This document shows positions 9,903-20,730 of a stretch of 64,000 nt of DNA, one piece after another (position 1 is the first letter of the stretch; every line of letters starts with the position of its first letter). The translations under genes were made by a program, and so were the position numbers. Origin of the DNA: Cucumis sativus (Eukaryota; Streptophyta; Magnoliopsida; Cucurbitales; Cucurbitaceae); contig NW_022279512.1 of NCBI RefSeq assembly GCF_000004075.3, positions 1-64,000 on the forward strand, in the 5' to 3' direction. The notes under the pieces are model-generated. The model saw only the letters and a program-made list of their open reading frames with translations, did not search any database and was not told the DNA's origin.

Positions 9903-11079
9903 GTATTTTTCTTTTTATGAGTACAAATTCGGGGTAGAGGGATTTAAACCCGAGACCTCTTGGTTCTAAGTACATACATACAGGCGTTAGTTGAGCTTGG
10001 TTGACAATTTCTATACTTTTTTAAGTAACAAATAATTGGAGAAATTTTGTGGCTATATTTATGATTTTTCTCAAAGAACTTAAGGATCTTTATTACCATT
10101 TCTATATATTGTGGGAATTTTTGCAGACATTGATATGGGTGAAACAAAGAAAGTAAGCGAACAAACTAATATTGTACAGTTGGAGTTCAGCCCTGCACGA
10201 CCCTTTGACAAAGCCCTTCCCTCACTTCTAGCCACCATTGTCCATTGTTCACACCTAACACAACCTAGTGGTAGCATGTCACTTCCTCCTTGCCAGCCAG
10301 TTCACCCCAGCCTGTAGGTCAGTCAGCCTGTTATAAAAGAAAAAAATCAATTTTTATGTTTATCCATGAAAAAGGAATGAAAAGGTTTATCCATGCAAGC
10401 TTCAAACAAAAGTCAAGGATGTCGATCCTTCCAGGGAGTCCAAAGTTCCCCCCTTATTTTTCTCCATTTACTTTGATTTTCAAAAGCTTTTAGGACAGAA
10501 AAAGCAATTTTTTGAGTGGGTGTGGGTAATAGCTTGCTTAGCTTGCATGTTTAGTGTAAACTTGGGGGTTCAAATTTTGCCCAAATTTCAAAATTTTTCA
10601 GAATTCTTTCCATACAATAATGAGCATTATACCTTCTTAGCTTAATTAGATCTTGCATAAAAAGCATGATTGGCAACCCTTGAGCACTGAGCTCGGGTTT
10701 ATGATGTGAAATTCTGAATTTTGATGAGTATATGTGCTGAAATTTGAGCATAAGCTGCTGTCTTTTTTGTTTTAAGCTCCTTTTAGCTATTTCTTATTGA
10801 GATGTGAATGCATGATTGAGAAAATGGTGTGTGTGTTGTGAATGCTTGATTGCATGTATAATAAATAAGTGCATGGATACTTTTCTAGCTTTGTCTTCCT
10901 TTGTTGCTTTGTCGTGACTTACCTATGACGCACTTAGTCCAAACCTAGCCTAGATAGAGTAACAAAGGATAGGAGGCACTCTTTAGAAACTGGGATGGTT
11001 TTAACAAGTTTGTCTTGTCAAACATGAGTTAGAAGCCTCTTGTCTAGCCACAGTGAACTAAATCCCTTTAGAAAAGGGT
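9903..11079. other. Non-coding stretch, no gene recognised
   Basis: A segment at about 9930-9975 reads on the minus strand CGGGTTTAAATCCC, resembling an RNA polymerase III B box, so a tRNA-derived SINE relic is possible but unproven. An open frame of 68 codons at 10111-10317 follows a possible acceptor (TTTTTGCAG at 10118-10126) but matches nothing I recognise. The remainder up to the 518-bp repeat is plain AT-rich sequence. Confidence 0.35.
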
Positions 11080-12775
11080 CGACATTAACAAAACTTATTG
11101 TCACTTCGAAGGGAGCAATCAAACTTAATTAGTAACTAAATGTAGAACCATAGAAAGGTTAGCCCACCGGTTCTAGCAAGGCCTAGTTACCACATTGCAT
11201 ACCAAAGAAAGAAAAGAGAGACTTGACAATGCAAAACATAAAAACAGTAAGACAATCAAGAGCTATAAAAAAATCAAACAACATATCAATTATACATTAG
11301 AAAAAGCCCATAAAAAATGGGGGAAAACTTCACTTTTGGCCTAACCAAAACCAGACTACCTACTCTTAGCGTTCTAAACATAGCATCGAGTTTGATGAGG
11401 GCTTTGAAAAGAGGAGGAATCCTCCCCGATCCACATTAGGGGGAAAACGAGGCTTGTTGTCACTCCGAAGGGAGCAGTCAAACTTAGAAACTAAGTTTAG
11501 AACCATAGAAAGGTTAGCCCACCGGTTCTAGCAAGACCTTGTTACCACATTGCATACCAAAGAAACAAAAGAGAGACTTGCAAATGCAAAACGTAAAAAG
11601 GTGAGACAATCAAGAGCTATAAAAAAACAAACAACACATGTAATATACATTAGAAAAATCCCATAAAAAAACAAAGAGCCAACTTGGTTCGGTCAAGTAG
11701 AATGTGTTGAGTTCCCTAACTATCAGAGCTTTTAGCAGAAAACTTTACTTTTGGCCTAACCAAAACCAAACCACCTACTCTTAGCGTTCTAAACTTAGCA
11801 TCGAGCTTGATGAGGGCTTTGAAAAGAGGAGGAATCCTCCCCGATCCACATTAGGGGGAAAACAAGGCTTGTTGTCACTCCGAAGCGAGCAGTCAAACCT
11901 AGCATTGAGTTTGACGAGGGCTTTGAAAAGAGGAGGAATCCTCCCCGTTCCATAGTAGGGGGAAAACGAGGCTTGTTGTCACTCCGAAGGGAGCAATCAA
12001 ACTTAGAAACTAAGTTTAGAACCATAGAAAGGTTAGCCCACCGGTTCTAGCAAGACCTTGTTACCACATTGCATACCAAAGAAACAAAAGAGAGACTTGC
12101 AAATGCAAAACGTAAAAAGGTGAGACAATCAAGAGCTATAAAAAAACAAACAACACATGTAATATACATTAGAAAAATCCCATAAAAAAACAAAGAGCCA
12201 ACTTGGTTCGGTCAAGTAGAATGTGTTGAGTTCCCTAACTATCAGAGCTTTTAGCAGAAAACTTTACTTTTGGCCTAACCAAAACCAAACCACCTACTCT
12301 TAGCACTCTAAACTTAGCATCGAGCTTGATGAGGGCTTTGAAAAGAGGAGGAATCCTCCCCGATCCACAATAGGGGGAAAACAAGGCTTGTTGTCACTCC
12401 GAAGGGAGCAGTCAAACTTAGCATTGAGTTTGACGAGGGCTTTGAAAAGAGGAGGAATCCTCCCCGTTCCATAGTAGGGGGAAAACGAGGCTTGTTGTCA
12501 CTCCGAAGGGAGCAGTCAAACTTAGAAACTAAGTTTAGAACCATAGAAAGGTTAGCCCACCGGTTCTAGCAAGACCTTGTTACCACATTGCATACCAAAG
12601 AAACAAAAGAGAGACTTGCAAATGTAAAACGTAAAAAGGTGAGACAATCAAGAGCTATAAAAAAACAAACAACACATGCAATATACATTAGAAAAATCCC
12701 ATAAAAAAACAAAGAGCCAACTTGGTTCGGTCAGGTAGAATGTGTTGAGTTCCCTAACTATCAGAGCTTTTAGAA
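11080..12775 (+). repeat. Tandem repeat, units of about 518 bp with an inner 104-bp duplication
   Basis: The landmark GTTAGCCCACCGGTTCTAG occurs near 11159, 11514, 12032 and 12551. The last two intervals are 518 and 519 bp; the first, 355 bp, is a shorter variant unit. Inside the long units, GAGGGCTTTGAAAAGAGGAG occurs twice, about 104 bp apart. Copies are almost identical, so the amplification is recent. Matching 76-codon open frames in units 3 and 4 are a consequence of repeat identity rather than genes. The array ends at about 12775, where the gypsy fragment begins. Confidence 0.85.
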
Positions 12776-12787
12776 AAATTCCAGGTA

Positions 12788-13495
12788 TCACTATACCGTT
12801 TGAAGAAATTCTACTAGAGCTAAATAGCGATCAAATCGGTTACGATATTCTTCTACATTCGTTTTCTGTTTGATTGAGAAAAATCTTCCAACCAAAGTTC
12901 CTTCTCGAATTGATCGAAACTGTACAAGCATTCGTTCTTTCAGGGCAGCCCAATTCTTAAAAACTTCCTCCAATTCCATCACCTGTGCACGTGCAATTCG
13001 ACTTGTCTTTCTTCTGCTATATTGTATTGCAATTGGTGGTCTATCATTACTCTCCCTCTCCAAAGACACCTTGTTCTCAAGGTGGGAAATGAGGAAGCTT
13101 TTGTGTAAAATCATAACAATTCTCCCATGTAGCCTCATGAGGTGGTATTCCTTTCCAACTAACAAGCACTTCCCACTTCTTTGTTGCTGGATTTTTAGGA
13201 TAGCCAAAATTGTCTGCTGGTAGTAACTCTTGAAATGTAGGAACATCATCAATTCCATATAGTTCGGTAAATGTCATTCCTCCCTCCATAGCTCGACATT
13301 TTGTCAAGAAACCGTAATCAGATGGTGTCCATGTCTCCATCATGTGTTACAGACTCACTCTAGTCTTTGTCAAACTCGGGTCACCCCTTATAACAACATT
13401 CTTTTCATTTTGTATGAAAGTTAAAGTGAGTTTCCGCCAATCCACTTCAGTTACCCCAACGTGTGCAGCCATTGCATTCCAAGGATGACATCACG
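12788..13495 (-). pseudogene. Gypsy element reduced by deletion: protease end joined to chromodomain and to gag
   Basis: Reading the minus strand from 13495, the end of the aspartic protease region appears (DVILGMQW, then WRKLTLTFIQNEKNVV and RGDPSL). It is followed by MEGGMTFTELYGIDDVPTFQ and then directly by a chromodomain (KKWEVLVSWKGIPPHEATWE) and the pol tail (LENKVSLERES). Reverse transcriptase, RNase H and integrase are missing. After the pol tail the frame continues into gag sequence (VFKNWAALKERMLVQFRSI, NVEEYRNRFDRYLALVE). The order protease, chromodomain, gag cannot be a normal element and points to two deletions or a recombination between tandem elements. Confidence 0.75.
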
Positions 13496-13496
13496 A

Positions 13497-13744
13497 TAGA
13501 ACACTGATGTAGTGTTTCTATTATATTGACAATTCAAACACAACTTACAACATAAGCAAACCGTGAACCTCAGAAAATGAGTCACGTTACATATAATTCA
13601 CAAACATCAAACAAAGAAAACCTCCTAATCCAAAATTCCGAACAACAAAATACTAATAAGCAAACCAGAATATAGAACACCAATCTTCTGCTTCCCCTGT
13701 CTTTCAAGGAGTATTGCAGACCTTTTCCTTCACTCCGAAAACTC
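13497..13744 (-). mobile_element. Partial LTR, same family as 18160-18533, reversed
   Basis: Starting TAGAACACTGATGTAGTG and continuing TATTATATTGACAATTCAA, CCTCCTAATCCAAAA and TTCTGCTTCCCCTGTCT, it is the reverse complement of the downstream two thirds of the LTR at 18160-18533. It joins the protease fragment directly at 13496, so the primer site, gag and start of protease were deleted. The LINE cuts it at about 13744. Confidence 0.7.
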
Positions 13745-15375
13745 ACTTTAACAAAGAGGCAGCCACATTTTCAGGTACAGAAAATAAAGTAGGTAGTATA
13801 TAGGAAGGCTAACCAGAACTGAGTTGCATAAGGTTTGTCCTCCGCCTCTAGAGATGTTATATCTTTTCCACCTTTCAAGTTTCTTGTGAATTCGATCAAT
13901 GACTGGTTGCCAAAAAGACTTTTGTCGAGGGTAGCCTCCCAAAGGGAGACCTAAATATATAATCGGAAGCTGGAATAAAAAGAGAAGAGTATCATCGACA
14001 AATTGAAGCAAAGGGAGGTGGATCAAGTCTTTGCCAACAAGGAAACCTTCAAACTGGCTGTTAATATGAAGCTTGTTTATGATTTCTCCTAAAACCTCAC
14101 TTACTAGGAGGAATAAAAAGGGGGAGAGGGGGTCCCCTTGGCGGATACCTCTAGATGCTATTATCCGGCCTCTAGGCTTACCATTGATGAAGACTGAATA
14201 CTTTGGATTTTTTAGGCAGCCCATTATCAATGATATCCATTTTGAACTAAACTTTTTCAAAGATAAATTTTTGTCTAAAAAGTTCCAATTCACCCTATCG
14301 AAGGCTTTTTCCAAGTCAAGTTTTAAAATTCATCCTTTTTTCCGTTTTTCCCTATAATCTTCCACGGCCTCGTTAGCAATTAATATTGGGTCAAGAATTT
14401 GCCTACCTTCAATAAAGGCGCTTTGAGTGGAGCTTATAATTGCATCCATAACTTGTTTTAGACGTTCAGATAAAACCTTTGCAACAACCTTGTATGCTAA
14501 CGTAGTAAGGCTGATTGGACGGAAATCCTTGACTAGAGTCACATTGTCTTTTTTCTGCACTAAACAAATGAAGTTTTCTTGGATGCAAGCATTTAATCTT
14601 CCATTTCTGTGGAAATCAGACATTAGTGATTTGAAGATATCCTTGAAAATAGACCATTGGGTGATTAGGAACTTCACTGTGAAGCCATCCGGGCTCGGAG
14701 CTTTATTGTTGCCAAGTGCCTTTACTGCCTTAAAGATCTCCTCCACTGAAAATTGGGTAACAAGAGCCTCATTCTGAATTGAGGAAACACAAGACCAATT
14801 ACTGTTAATAGGGATGAATCTGTCCCCCGGAATTCTGGTATAAAGTGACTCAAAAAATTTCAGCATAAGCCTTTCAATGTCGCGGAATGAAGTCGAGACA
14901 ACCCCATCATCATTTTTTAATTCAGTTATGAGGTTCCTTCTTTTTTTCGCATTTAGAAACCGGTGGAAGAAGCCCGTATTCTCATCACCCGAAGAAAGCC
15001 AATTGAGTTTACTCTTCTGAATAAAATTACGCTCTTCGTTTTGATAAATACTAAGTAATTCCGCTTGCAAAGCAGCTCTAGAATTCAACTCTTCTTGATT
15101 TAATCCAATCAACTCAGCCACAGAATCATATTTTTCTAATTTTGACATCAAGGATTTCTCTGTTTTTTTTTTACCTTAGCTTGCGCAGCAATATTCCAAG
15201 CTTTTACTGCCAATTTAACTGATCTCAACTGCTCATGAAGAATGAAACCAGCCCATCTCTGGAAGTTAGAGTTGCTCACTGTTTCAACAATAATCTGATT
15301 AGAATCACTAGACACCAACCAGCTGTTACAAAACCGAAAAGGAGAGGGACCCCAAAGAAAAGAACCAGCCTCCAA
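13745..15375 (-). pseudogene. L1-type LINE ORF2 fragment, truncated at both ends
   Basis: On the minus strand from 15375: GPSPFRFCNSWLV, the linker after the endonuclease domain, then after a frameshift a 273-residue frame (14330-15151) with NWLSSGDENTGFFHRF, NNKAPSPDGFTVKF, DFRPISLTTLAYKVVAKVL and STQSAFIEGRQILDPIL. A further frame (13748-14314) has MEKAFDRVNW, SRGIRQGDPLSPFLF and the catalytic FVDD. Directly after FVDDTLLFLF the sequence jumps to LPIIYLGLPLGGYP, so part of the thumb region has been deleted. The endonuclease, ORF1 and poly(A) tail are absent. Its upstream edge joins FLO7-like exon 2 at 15376. Confidence 0.85.
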
Positions 15376-15460
15376 GAATCTGTTTTGGAGTTTGTTCGAT
15401 CTGTTCGTGATGATACCAATCTGTTATGATCCTATTGCACTTGCAACTTTTAGGGTATTT
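15376..15460 (+). pseudogene. FLO7: FLO7-like exon 2, partial copy (unit 0)
   Basis: Reads SVLEFVRSVRDDTNLL and then, in the next frame, CYDPIALATFRV. This is the second exon of a DUF1338 gene (2-oxoadipate dioxygenase/decarboxylase, plastid lysine catabolism, rice FLO7). It has lost its start to the LINE junction. A frame change lies between DDTNL and CYD, shared with the other copies. About 360 bp of spacer follows, then exon 1 of the next unit. Confidence 0.65.
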
Positions 15461-15818
15461 TTCTTCCATTTCTTTTCTACTTCCAATTTCATTTTCAATT
15501 TCTGCAAATTTTTTAGTTTTTCATATGTATATTGTTTTCCAATGGTCATTTGTTGTGTGGTGTCTTTCTTGTAAGTCATTGGTTACTTTGTAAAGAGAAA
15601 CACATTATGCACTATGTCATCGTTCTACTCTTTCTGCAACATTTCCATAAAGAAGCAAGAAAACAGCTAGCAGGCAGATCAAACTTTCTTAAATATTCAA
15701 TTGGCCATTTCGCCTTTCTGGATTTAACATTCTGCATTTGTGTCGTTACCCTTAAATCTCCTCACATCTCTTTGTTCTTCCAACAATCGTTAAGAAAAAT
15801 CCCTGTAAACCGAACCCC

Positions 15819-16371
15819 ATGTATTCCCTTTTCTCCTCACTCGCCAGAATTTTGCCCACTCTCCAAACAAAATCATTTCAGCCTTACTTTTGTTCACTAC
15901 CCATTTCCAAAAATTTCATTTCCCTCTGAAAATCTTTGTTGATGGCCAAACCTGTGGCTGGGAACCGTTCTCGATCATGTCCAGTGCTGAACCTCCCGAT
16001 GGACTGCAAGGATCAAGGGTTAAGGTTGGTTTTTCTATTTTTGTTGGTTAGAGTTCGTGTTCTGTTTTTTTTTTTACTTTGAGTTAAATCCTTTGTATTT
16101 GAAGAAATTAAAGTTATGGGATGTGATGCATGTTGGCAGGGAACTGATTCCTTAAAAGTTGGTTAGTGTTCTTGTTCTGTTTTTTTTTTTTACCTTGAGT
16201 TAGTTACATTGTTTTTTGTAGGGAGCTGAATCCTTTCTTGGGAACGTTTTGGCGAGCATGGATGCTGTTTATTTTAGTTGGACGCCCACTGCAAAATCTG
16301 TTTTGGAGTTTGTCCGATCTGTTCGTGATGATACCAATCTGTTATGATCATATTGCATTTTGAAGTTTTGG
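15819..16371 (+). pseudogene. FLO7: FLO7-like gene fragment, exons 1 and 2 (unit 1)
   Basis: Exon 1 (15819-16024) starts ATG and reads MYSLFSSLARILPTLQTKSF then QPYFCSLPISKNFISL, a Ser-rich and acid-poor leader like a plastid transit peptide. A TGA follows ISL, and the tail of the exon (SSAEPPDGLQGSRVK) is in another frame. The donor is at 16025. Exon 2 (16222-16371) reads GAESFLGNVLASMDAVYF, PTAKSVLEFVRSVRDDTNL and, shifted, CYDHIAF. The order transit peptide, SMEAVYLSRNPTAK, CYDHIAFRTFG is that of plant DUF1338 enzymes. Stops and frameshifts make this copy dead. Confidence 0.7.
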
Positions 16372-16723
16372 GTATTTTTCTTTGGTTCTTTTCTACTTCC
16401 AATTTCTGCTTATTTTTTATTCTTTCGTATGTATATTATTTTTTAATGGTCACACGTTGAGCAATGTCTTTCTTTTAAGTCATTGGCTACTTTGTACAGA
16501 GAAGAACAAAGTGAACTATGTTATCGTTCTACTCTTTCTACCCCATTTCTATAAAGAAGCAAGAAAACACCTAACAGGCATATCAATCTGCTTAAACATT
16601 CAATTGGCCATTTAGTCTTTTGGGATTTAACATTGTGCCATTCTTGTCGTTGCCCTTAAATCTCCTCACAAACTCTTTGTTCTTCCAACAATCATTGAAA
16701 AAGATCCCTAGAATCGGAGCCCC

Positions 16724-17186
16724 ATGACTTTCCTTTTCTCCACGCCGGCCAGAATTTTGCCCACTCTCGAAACAAAATCTTTCCAACCCTATTTTTCTTT
16801 ACAACCTATTTCCAAAAAATTCATTTCGCTTTTTGGAAAATCATCGTCTATGTCGAAACCTGCATCTTGGAACTGATTGTTCTCGATCAAGTCCAGTGCT
16901 GAACCCCCGAATGGACTGCAAGGATCACGGGTGAAGGTTTATTTCTTTCTTATCGTTGGTTAGAGTTTTTGTTTTGTATTGTACTGCCTTGACTTAATTC
17001 CATTATTTTTGAAGAATTTAAAGTTATGGGTTTTGATGATCCTTTCTTAGGAACGTTTTGGCAAGACTGTACACTGCCTATCTGAGTCGGAATCCCACTG
17101 CAATATCCATTTTGGAGCTTATTCGATCAATTCATGTTGATACAAATTTTTTATAATCATAATGCATTTGGAAATTTTGGGGTATT
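16724..17186 (+). pseudogene. FLO7: FLO7-like gene fragment, exons 1 and 2 (unit 2)
   Basis: Exon 1 (16724-16936) is open for its first 53 codons: MTFLFSTPARILPTLETKSF, QPYFSLQPISKKFISLF and SMSKPASWN, then a stop caused by a local shift. The remainder reads SSAEPPNGLQGSRVK in another frame. Exon 2 (17038-17186) reads TAYLSRNPTAISILELI after a damaged start and then loses the CYDHIAF region to substitutions. Introns are retained, so it is a genomic copy. Confidence 0.65.
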
Positions 17187-17494
17187 GTTCTTCGTTCCAT
17201 TTTTTTTTTCTACTTCCAATTTCGTTTTCAATTTCTGCATATTTTTTATTCTTTCTTATGTATATTGTTTTCTAATGCTCATATGTGGTGCAATGTCTTT
17301 CTTTTAAGTCATTGGTTTTTTGGTGAATAGAAAAACAAAGGGAACTATGTCATCGTTCTACTGTTTCTACGACATTTCCATAAAGAAGCAAGCCAGATCA
17401 AACATTCTGCCATTCTTTTGGTTCCCTTAAATATCCTCACAACCTCTTTGTTCTTCCAACAATCATTAAGAAAAATCCCTGTAAACCGAACCCC

Positions 17495-17968
17495 ATGTCT
17501 TCCCTTTTCTCCCCACTAGCCGGAGTTTTTCCCACTCTCCACACAAAATCCTCTCAACCTTATTTTTCTTGACTACCCATTTCCAAAATTTTCATTTCCT
17601 TGGAAATTCTTTGTCGATACCGAAACCTGCAGCTGGGAATCGATTGTTGTCGATCATGTCCCCGGTGCTGAACCTCCCAATGGACTGCAAGGATCAACGG
17701 TTAAGGTTTATTCTTTTGTTATCGTTGGTTTGAGTTCTTGTTCTGTTTTTTTCTGCTTTGATTTAATTGCATTGGTTTTGAAGAATTTAACGTTATGGGT
17801 TGTGATGCATGTTGATAGCAAGCTGAATCCTTTATTAGGAATGTTTTGGTGAGCATGGAGTCAGTTTACCGAGTCGGAATCCCACTGCAAAATCTGTTTT
17901 GGGGCTTGTTCGATCTGTTCATCATGATACAATTTGTTGAGATCATATCGCTTTTAGAACTTTTGGGG
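17495..17968 (+). pseudogene. FLO7: FLO7-like gene fragment, exons 1 and 2 (unit 3)
   Basis: Exon 1 (17495-17705) reads MSSLFSPLAGVFPTLHTKSS then QPYFS, where a TGA replaces the next Ser codon, followed by LPISKIFIS. Exon 2 (17819-17968) is the copy in which the end is best preserved: after HDTIC and a TGA in place of Tyr it continues DHIAFRTFGV in the same frame, ending at a GT donor. Unlike the other copies, it keeps frame across the DDTN-CYDH junction. It is followed by an LTR insertion at 18160. Confidence 0.65.
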
Positions 17969-18159
17969 TATTTTTCTTCCTCCCATTTCTTCTACTTCCA
18001 ACTTCATTTTTATTTTATGGATTGATCATTCAATTTCAGCAAACCCACTGGTTATGGTCAAAAGCATATTTAAGTTGAAGATATAGTATTACATTTACCT
18101 CGTAAGTTTTTGGATGAATTGGTGATTTAACATGGTCTAGAGTGGATAGTTTAGGAGGC

Positions 18160-18533
18160 TGTTAGGCCACCATTGTTGTTTACCTATAATAGAAGAAAGA
18201 AAAATAAGGCACGTTAGGAACCAACAACAGTTACTTAAAAAAGATGACAGTTATCTAAAACTGGAAGTTAAATGGATGAGAGGGAGGTGGGAAAGGGCAG
18301 GCAGTTTTTAGTAAAAGGAAGGGCCTGCAATACTCCATGAGAGATAGGGGAAGCAGAGGGCTCACGATCTTGTTCTGGTTTTAATTGTAGTATTTTGAAT
18401 TGTGTTTATTTGTGTTTTGGATTAGGAGGGTTTCTTTGCTTGTTGTTTGTAATTTCTCTGTAATTTTCTTTTTATTGTAACTTTGAGTTTCAAATGTCAA
18501 TATAATAGGGAACAGTACATCAGTGTTCTATCA
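18160..18533 (+). mobile_element. Solo LTR (TGTTAGG...TTCTATCA)
   Basis: A 374-bp block opening TGTTAGGCCACC and closing CAGTGTTCTATCA, with TACTCCATGAGAGATAGGGG in the middle. It is related to 1659-2264 and 13497-13744. No internal element sequence accompanies it, so it is probably a solo LTR. The five bases on either side (GAGGC and AGGTT) do not match, so the insertion is old or the edges are slightly misplaced. Confidence 0.55.
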
Positions 18534-18535
18534 AG

Positions 18536-18635
18536 GTTGTATGTTCAAAAGTGAGTAGATAGTTGAGGAGGTCCAATGTTCAAAAGTGAGTAGATGGTTT
18601 AGGAGGGTCCTATGTTCAAAAGTTTGCTGGTGTGT
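18536..18635 (+). repeat. Three tandem copies of a 32-bp motif
   Basis: The motif ATGTTCAAAAGTGAGTAGAT plus GGTTTAGGAGG occurs three times just after the solo LTR. Its second half, GTGGATAGTTTAGGAGG, is also found just before the LTR at about 18142-18158. The LTR may therefore have inserted into or next to this small array. Confidence 0.65.
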
Positions 18636-18679
18636 ATCTTTGTTGGCTCGACATGTTTTTAATTTATGATTGTTGTTGG

Positions 18680-19271
18680 TGGAGAGAGCGGAAGATGCCG
18701 GGGACAGCTTGGAGAAGATCAAGCGGCAGCTGGCCTCTGGGTCTGGTCGGAATTTGTTGCAGGGTCCCCTTCTAAAGCGATCTGAAACAGTAAACTAACG
18801 CATTGCAACTCTTTCTGTCTTTCCTTTTGTTTTGAATTGATGGTTACTGCTTAATTGCGCTGTCTTTAGGTCTTCCATTTAAATCGTTCTGACTGTTTTA
18901 GTGATATTTGAAGACTTAATTAAATCACCTAGAAGTACTTATTAAGATTAGGACGTCGGGATTTGTGATTTCAAGGAGATTAGAAATGTGAGAAATGCCC
19001 ATGTTCGTGATCTAACTGTCGGCATATTTGTGTTTATGAATATGGCCGTCGATGTGATAGTATTCTCAGACTGTTTTGTAGTGCGCATATGCAGAATTGT
19101 GGTCACATTTGATCAGCCTTCTATTTTCTGCGTTTCTGTTCTTAGACAGCATTTTTTTATGGCAATGAGCCTTCATTGTAGCAAATCTGATTTTCTCTAT
19201 TACAATGTTTGCAGTTGAGGAAATGGAATGAGCGATGGGTAGTTTTGGACCCAACAACAGGGAAAATGGAG
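18680..19271 (+). pseudogene. SWAP70-like PH-domain protein, first two exons only
   Basis: Exon A (about 18680-18798) reads ERAEDAGDSLEKIKRQLASG followed by SGRNLLQGPLLKRSET and ends at a GT donor. Exon B begins after TTTGCAG at 19215 and reads LRKWNERWVVLDPTTGKME, then TAA where Tyr is expected. This is the N-terminus and start of the PH domain of the plant SWAP70-like protein family, which binds phosphoinositides and Rho-type GTPases. The fragment is cut off by the stop and then by FLO7-like exon 3, only 80 bp further on. Intron retention shows a DNA-level copy. The identity rests on memory of the family. Confidence 0.65.
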
Positions 19272-19350
19272 TAACCATACGTCCCATTTACACTGTTTTT
19301 GGTCCTTCCTTGCTTGGTTCAATGTAGTAATATGTTGGTGGAAACAGCTC

Positions 19351-19841
19351 ATTTCTAATGCTGCTGCCGATGGTGATGGGGTCAATGGACCTCTGCCAAG
19401 AGTGTTCATATCACAAATTGTTGTGGATTAGTTGAGTAAATAAACTCAGGTGCGTTTTACCGAATTCTCGATATGAAGAAATCTGAATATATTTTTTCCT
19501 TCTGAAATTTGGCTACAAGCTGTATCTGGGTGCTGCAGTAAGTGTATTGTTAGCGATGTAGTAGGCATAAGGTGGGAATAGGATGCATTTTGTGTTTTAT
19601 CCATTTAAGTTTTTGGTTTATGCAACAAAACCTTAGCTTGAATTACAACTTCATATCATTTTTCCTACTGCATTCAGGACATAATCAGAAGATACACTGA
19701 ATGTTCTTGCATTGGGATTAAGCATGCTGCTTTGGTTGGTTCTCTGGGTTCCTTCACATGGGAAAAGCCTTTGCATTCAGAGTTTGAGCAATTAGCAAGG
19801 CTTTTAATCTCCCATGACTCTGAAACTTATGTTATTTAGGT
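19351..19841 (+). pseudogene. FLO7: FLO7-like gene fragment, two later exons
   Basis: One exon (19351-19449) reads NAAADGDGVNGPLPRVFISQ then IVVD, with TAG where Glu is expected, and LS and TQ before a GT donor at 19450. After an intron with CATTCAG at its end, the next exon (19678-19841) reads DIIRRYTECSCIGIKHAALV, GSLGSFTWEKPLHSEFEQLA and a non-homologous tail to a stop. GPLPRVFIS and KPLHSEFEQLAR are characteristic of the DUF1338 dioxygenase core. These exons are downstream of unit 3 in the right order and orientation, so unit 3 may once have been a longer gene later split by the LTR and the SWAP70-like fragment. The intron and last exon are duplicated at 37316-37620. Confidence 0.7.
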
Positions 19842-20214
19842 CACCATATTATCGTGGAGAATGAACCAAATTTCATTTCTGAATTGTGATTTCACCAAGA
19901 ATTTGAAAACAAAAATGCATATTGTTTTCTTTCTGATTCTCTTTTATTGCGTATTATTTTTTATTGGTCATTTACCTCCCACAGATGACATGAATAGCGC
20001 CAAACAACTACAAAGAGAACTGCCACACTCCTATAATTGCTGCTAACCTACCTAACTAAGAATATACGACAATCTCGAAAATGTGCCAATGAGAGACATC
20101 ATCAGATCCAGAGATCAAGTTTGCCAAGAACTACTCATAGTAGAATTTGCAAATATGTGGTGCAAACTGAGCCAAGAATAGACAACTCCAACCTTTTTGG
20201 AATAGACGTGGTTA
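19842..20214. other. Linker between FLO7-like and PDS5-like fragments
   Basis: The first 130 bp (ATGAACCAAATTTCATTTCT onward) are shared with 37642-37770 and seem to be FLO7-like intron. From about 19980 the sequence switches to unrelated sequence leading into the PDS5-like reverse fragment. No separate gene was seen. Confidence 0.45.
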
Positions 20215-20338
20215 TCAACCTTTTGACTCTCTTCTTCTTTTCTTTCCTGACTTGGATTCACTGCCCTGATCATTGGATGAATTTAGTGACTTTCCCTTTG
20301 AGTTCTCCATTGTTTTCCCAGAAGTTGATGAATGCTTC
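20215..20338 (-). pseudogene. PDS5C-like C-terminal end, part beyond the retrotransposon insertion
   Basis: On the minus strand, immediately after the gypsy element, the frame continues KHSSTSGKTMENSKGKSLNS then SNDQGSESKSGKKRRRESKG and stops with TGA at 20215. It is the in-phase continuation of the fragment at 25652-26529: GATGTGAAG at the upstream edge and CATTCATCA here rejoin once one copy of GCTTC is removed. It forms the basic Lys/Ser-rich tail of a nuclear protein. Confidence 0.5.
20334..20338. repeat. Target site duplication GCTTC, left copy
   Basis: Five bases GCTTC directly before the LTR end at 20339 and again directly after the other LTR at 25652-25656. Five bases is the normal size for gypsy integrases and defines the element's edges exactly. 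Confidence 0.95.
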
Positions 20339-20730
20339 TGTTAGGATTCTACACCCTTTTTAATAAAATACCCAACTATGGCTAAACAGAGACAGCACCC
20401 TGTGATCCTTTATTTATATATATAGCCCAAAGTTACAGCTACAATAAGGAATGAAAACAAGAACAATGAACAATAAGAACAAACCTGCACCCTTCACAAG
20501 AAGGATACCCCTCTCCTATCGGCTGCTGCCGCCTCCCTTTTCTAAAAGATAACCAAAAAGATACCTATCCCTATTTCTCAATCATTCTATTTATACTCAC
20601 CCTCAAATTCCTACCCAGTGGGACCCACCTGCACATTCTTTTATTTCCCACTCATTCTCTCTCCTTACATGTTGGTGAGTTTCCCTTCTTACCCTTCCTA
20701 ACATACGTATGTATGATTGGGGGTCTCACA
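20339..20730 (-). repeat. 3' LTR of the complete gypsy element
   Basis: 392 bp, on the minus strand TGTGAGACCCCC...CCTAACA. A TATA-like run (TATATATATAAATAAAGG on the minus strand) lies near 20410-20427. It looks identical to 25260-25651. Confidence 0.95.

Noticed and set aside
9930..9975. tRNA gene
   Set aside because: Only a B-box-like CGGGTTTAAATCCC on the minus strand is visible; no acceptor or anticodon stems could be formed around it.
10111..10317. A 68-codon gene after a possible splice acceptor
   Set aside because: No recognisable motif, and the overlapping minus-strand frame is equally long; not supported.
18160..18533. Target site duplication around the solo LTR
   Set aside because: GAGGC and AGGTT do not match; shifting the edges by a few bases did not give a convincing pair.
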